DNA of 64,000 nt from CAYYFX01 sp046330135 (GTDB taxonomy: Bacteria; ARS69). The notes under the pieces were generated by a model, which worked only from the letters and a program-made list of their open reading frames with translations, was not told where the DNA came from and ran no database searches. The stretch spans positions 372,001 to 436,000 of the forward strand of contig JAXLTI010000004.1 in assembly GCA_046330135.1 (NCBI GenBank), given 5' to 3'. Position numbers and translations under genes: made by a program. Below are positions 61,484 through 64,000 of this stretch, piece by piece (position 1 is the stretch's first letter; each line of letters starts with the position of its first letter).

Positions 61484-62781
61484 TGAGCGTCACCGATCTC
61501 CGCGAGCTGTGGCCCACCCTCTCCGCGGAGGAGCGCTTCGACGCGTTCCAGCAGCTCCCGCGCGACGACGCGGAGGAGTTCTTCTCGAGCGCCACCTCGC
61601 GGAGCCAGGCGGAGATCCTCGAGCGTCTGTCGGAGAATCAGCGTCGACTGTGGATCCGGCTCCTGCCGCCGGACGACACCGCCGACGTGATCCAGGAGCT
61701 TCCCCTGGACGAACGCGCCACGTTTCTCGGCCTCCTCGACGAGCCGACGCGCCAGGAGGTCAAGGCGCTGCTCGCGTACCAGGAGGATCGGGCCGGCGGG
61801 CTCATGAACCCGCGGTTCGCGCGCGTCCGACCCAAGATGACGGCGGACGAGGCCATCCGCTACGTGCGCCGGCAAGCGCAGAACCAGCTCGAGACGATCT
61901 ACTACGTCTACGTCCTCGACGACGCGCAGCGGCTCCTCGGGGTCCTCTCGTTCCGCGAGCTCCTGACGGCGCCGGCCATCGCGTGCGTCGCCGACATCAT
62001 GGAGAAGGACGTCATCCGGGTCGGCGAGCACGACGACCGCGAGGCCGTCGCGAAGATCGTCTCGGAGCACGACCTCGTCGCCGTGCCCGTGTGCGCGGCG
62101 GACGGGAAGCTGCTCGGCATCGTCACCGTGGACGACATCCTGGACGTCTTGCAGCAGGAGGCCACCGAGGACCAGCAACGAATGGGTGCCGTGCAGCCGC
62201 TCGAAGCCCCGTATCTCCGGACGTCTTTGCTCCACATGGTGCGCAAGCGCGGCGGCTGGCTCGCGGTGCTGTTCGTGGGGGAGATGCTCACCGCGAGCGC
62301 CATGGCGCGCTACCAGGAGGAGATCGCGCGCGCGGTGGTGCTCGCGCTCTTCGTTCCGCTCATCATCTCCAGCGGCGGCAACTCCGGGTCGCAGGCATCC
62401 ACGCTCGTGATCCGCGCCATGGCGCTCGGTCAGGTCCGGCTGCGCGAGTGGTGGCGCGTCGTGTCCCGCGAGCTCATCACGGGCCTCGCGCTCGGCAGCA
62501 TTCTCGCCAGCATCGGCGTGGTGCGCATCCTCGTGTGGCAGGGGCTCTTCCACACGTACGGCGCGCACCCGGCGCTCATCGCCGCGACCGTGGGCCTCAG
62601 CCTCATCGGCGTGGTGCTGTGGGGCACCATCGCGGGCTCCATGCTGCCTTTCGTGCTGAGGCGCCTGGGCTTCGACCCCGCGAGCGCGTCGGCGCCGTTC
62701 GTCGCCACCCTCGTCGACGTGTCCGGCCTCGTCATCTACTTCACCATCGCCGGCCTCGTGCTGCGAGGGACGCTGCTCTAG
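61483..62781 (+). CDS. mgtE: Magnesium transporter MgtE
   Basis: 432 aa from ATG 61483. The MgtE N domain is at 1-115 (AEERFDAFQQLPRDDAEEFF, LPPDDTADVIQELPLDERATFLGLL). Two CBS domains follow at 120-235 (DRAGGLMNPRFARV, VTVDDILDVLQQEATEDQQRM). The membrane part (240-432) has five helices with MVRKRGGWLAVLFVGEMLTASAM and the selectivity segment SSGGNSGSQASTLVIRAMALGQV. It is a homodimeric Mg2+ channel gated by cytosolic Mg2+. The CBS region looks slightly short but complete. Confidence 0.95.
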   Translation: MSVTDLRELWPTLSAEERFDAFQQLPRDDAEEFFSSATSRSQAEILERLSENQRRLWIRLLPPDDTADVIQELPLDERATFLGLLDEPTRQEVKALLAYQEDRAGGLMNPRFARVRPKMTADEAIRYVRRQAQNQLETIYYVYVLDDAQRLLGVLSFRELLTAPAIACVADIMEKDVIRVGEHDDREAVAKIVSEHDLVAVPVCAADGKLLGIVTVDDILDVLQQEATEDQQRMGAVQPLEAPYLRTSLLHMVRKRGGWLAVLFVGEMLTASAMARYQEEIARAVVLALFVPLIISSGGNSGSQASTLVIRAMALGQVRLREWWRVVSRELITGLALGSILASIGVVRILVWQGLFHTYGAHPALIAATVGLSLIGVVLWGTIAGSMLPFVLRRLGFDPASASAPFVATLVDVSGLVIYFTIAGLVLRGTLL

Positions 62782-63176
62782 CCAACGCTCGAAGGCTCTG
62801 CGCGCGTTGGGGTTGCCCCGATCCGGCGTCCCGAACGGCTTCTCCGCATCGGACGGTCGCCTCCGCCGTCCAGGCTCCGGCGCCCTCCCGCTTCGTCGCC
62901 TCCGCCGTCCATGGCTGCGGCGACGTAGCTTCGCCGCTGCGGAGAACGCGTTCGGGAACCCGGATCGTATGCAGAGTGCGCGCGGCGTCGGCGTCCGTCG
63001 GAGATCGCGCAGGCCGTCGCATGACCCGGCGCTTCGCTCGCCGTCGCGGCTGCGCGCACGCCCCGGCCGCGCCGTCCGCAGCGGAGGAAGGGTCGAGCTC
63101 GGCGGGCGGGCGAACGCCCCTTGGGCGAACACTGAGGATCGAGCTCGGGCGGGCAGGCAACGCCTCGCGGGGGGCG
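62782..63176. repeat. Gene-free, repeat-rich spacer
   Basis: No gene seen. A 29-bp inverted repeat, 62819-62847 against 62939-62967, matches at 25 of 29 positions. Between the arms GTCGCCTCCGCCGTCCA occurs twice. Further on, 63091-63121 and 63137-63167 are an imperfect direct repeat (about 80%, both with TCGAGCTCG). This looks like a decayed repeat element. Confidence 0.55.
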
Positions 63177-63992
63177 TCAGCGACGGGCGCGCTTCGCGAT
63201 GAAGATCAGCTCCTCGGAGCGGGGTGCGAGCGGGCGGCGGCGGTAGTCGCCGTAGACGGCGCGCACGGCGAGGCCCGAGCGTGCGAGGAGATGCTCGAAC
63301 TCGAAGCGGTGGAACCAGCGCCAGCGCATCGGCGCGTGGTCGCGGCGGAGGCGGCGCTGGCCGCGGTAGACGTCCCACCAGTAGTCGAGATAGCCCATCT
63401 GGGTGGGAACGTCGGAGCGCACGCGGAAGCGCTGCACGACCTGGCAGCCCGTCCGCGGGTCCTTCCGCTCGTAGGACAGGCGGACCCGGCCGTCCTCCTC
63501 GTGCAGCTCCACGAGATCAGGATTCCAGAGGTCGATGACGGCCACGCCGCTGGGGGCGAGTCTCCGCCGGATGGCGCGAAGCGTCGCGAGCTGCCGCTCC
63601 GTCGTGTACAGATGGTTGAATGCTCGGAAGGGCACCAGCACCGTTCCGAAGCGACCGCGAACGCGCAGACGGCTCATGTCCCCGTGCAACAGGCGCAGGC
63701 GCTCGCCGGCGGCGCCGAGCCGCGCCTTCCGCGCGGCGGCGCGCTCCAGCATCCCGCGCGACAGCTCCACGCCGGTGACGTGGAAGCCCGCCTTCGCGAG
63801 GAAGCCGCCTACGCGACCCGTGCCCGTGCCGAGCTCGAGCACCGGGTCGCCGCCCTCGCGCGCGCACGCGAGATAGAACGGCAGGTCGCCGCGCGCGCGC
63901 CGCTCGTAATCGAAGTCGTACCACGACGCCATCGCGTCGAACTCGGGGTGGTCGACGGGGAGCGCTGCGCTGGACGCGGAACGGCGAGCCAT
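63177..63992 (-). CDS. SAM-dependent methyltransferase
   Basis: 271 aa. The N-terminus DAMASWYDFDYERRARGDLPFYLACARE is typical of small-molecule methyltransferases. The SAM motif VLELGTGTGRVGGFLAKAGFHVTGVELSRGM is at about 51-80, and HGDMSRL and VLVPFRAFNHLYTTERQL follow. The C-terminal half has WWDVYRGQRRLRRDHAPMRWRW and ends in a strand that completes the sheet. Substrate unknown. It starts close to the window edge and is complete. Confidence 0.88.
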   Translation of the reverse strand: MARRSASSAALPVDHPEFDAMASWYDFDYERRARGDLPFYLACAREGGDPVLELGTGTGRVGGFLAKAGFHVTGVELSRGMLERAAARKARLGAAGERLRLLHGDMSRLRVRGRFGTVLVPFRAFNHLYTTERQLATLRAIRRRLAPSGVAVIDLWNPDLVELHEEDGRVRLSYERKDPRTGCQVVQRFRVRSDVPTQMGYLDYWWDVYRGQRRLRRDHAPMRWRWFHRFEFEHLLARSGLAVRAVYGDYRRRPLAPRSEELIFIAKRARR

Positions 63993-64000
63993 CAGACGGA

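Overview
This is a GC-rich (roughly two-thirds G+C by eye), densely coded chromosomal window. I infer a bacterium of the FCB-associated / Candidatus Eisenbacteria type. The reasons are several secreted proteins with FlgD/Ig-like C-terminal domains, a kinase fused to a TolB-like propeller, paired AlkP-superfamily proteins and GT-C glycosyltransferases fused to TPRs. No rRNA gene or intact tRNA gene is present, so the taxonomy is inference.

Layout. (1) 1-1870: the N-terminal part of a tyrosine recombinase, cut by the window edge, followed by a complete IS1111-group (IS110 family) element with 12-bp inverted repeats and a structured 3' non-coding segment that is a candidate bridge/seek RNA. (2) 2178-4856: a membrane Ser/Thr kinase with a beta-propeller. 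(3) 4971-9845: a 4.9-kb island bounded by two 127-bp direct repeats, each carrying a tRNA 3' end and its terminator. It holds two secreted proteins, a decayed FlgD-tail gene, a RecB/Cas4-like PD-(D/E)XK protein, an integrase relic and a HEPN-like protein. (4) 9848-22113, minus strand: a compact ten-gene respiratory operon. It encodes a split cytochrome b6-type core and Rieske protein, 6-heme and 7-heme cytochromes, a molybdopterin oxidoreductase, a GltD-like FeS flavoprotein, a heme/transglutaminase-like protein, a beta-barrel with an internal heme motif and an Ig-like cytochrome lipoprotein. A well-formed promoter precedes it. (5) 22361-41812: a secreted protein, a chromate transporter, a tandem AlkP pair with a small RHH-like protein and a membrane protein, a GT-C/TPR protein, SIMPL, an epimerase, a TPR protein, a Lrp/AsnC regulator and others. 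(6) 41821-50801, minus strand: a GNAT gene and an SDR gene downstream of a complete class I benzoyl-CoA pathway cluster, had-oah-dch-bcrC-bcrB-bcrA-bcrD. (7) 50976-63992: a subtilase, a HAD hydrolase, methyltransferases, an HNH nuclease, a second GT-C/TPR protein, a GNAT-TrmJ fusion, a beta-helix protein, an exchanger-like membrane protein and MgtE.

How the parts fit. The benzoyl-CoA cluster implies anaerobic degradation of aromatics through ATP-driven ring reduction. The electrons released must reach a terminal acceptor. The multiheme/b6-Rieske/porin operon looks like a quinol-linked conduit toward the cell surface and could be that outlet, although nothing in the sequence proves the link. 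The island and the IS element show two different mobile-DNA mechanisms next to each other.

The strongest candidate for an undescribed system is the ten-gene operon at 9848-22113. The second is the HEPN/RecB-like nuclease pair in the tRNA-end island.
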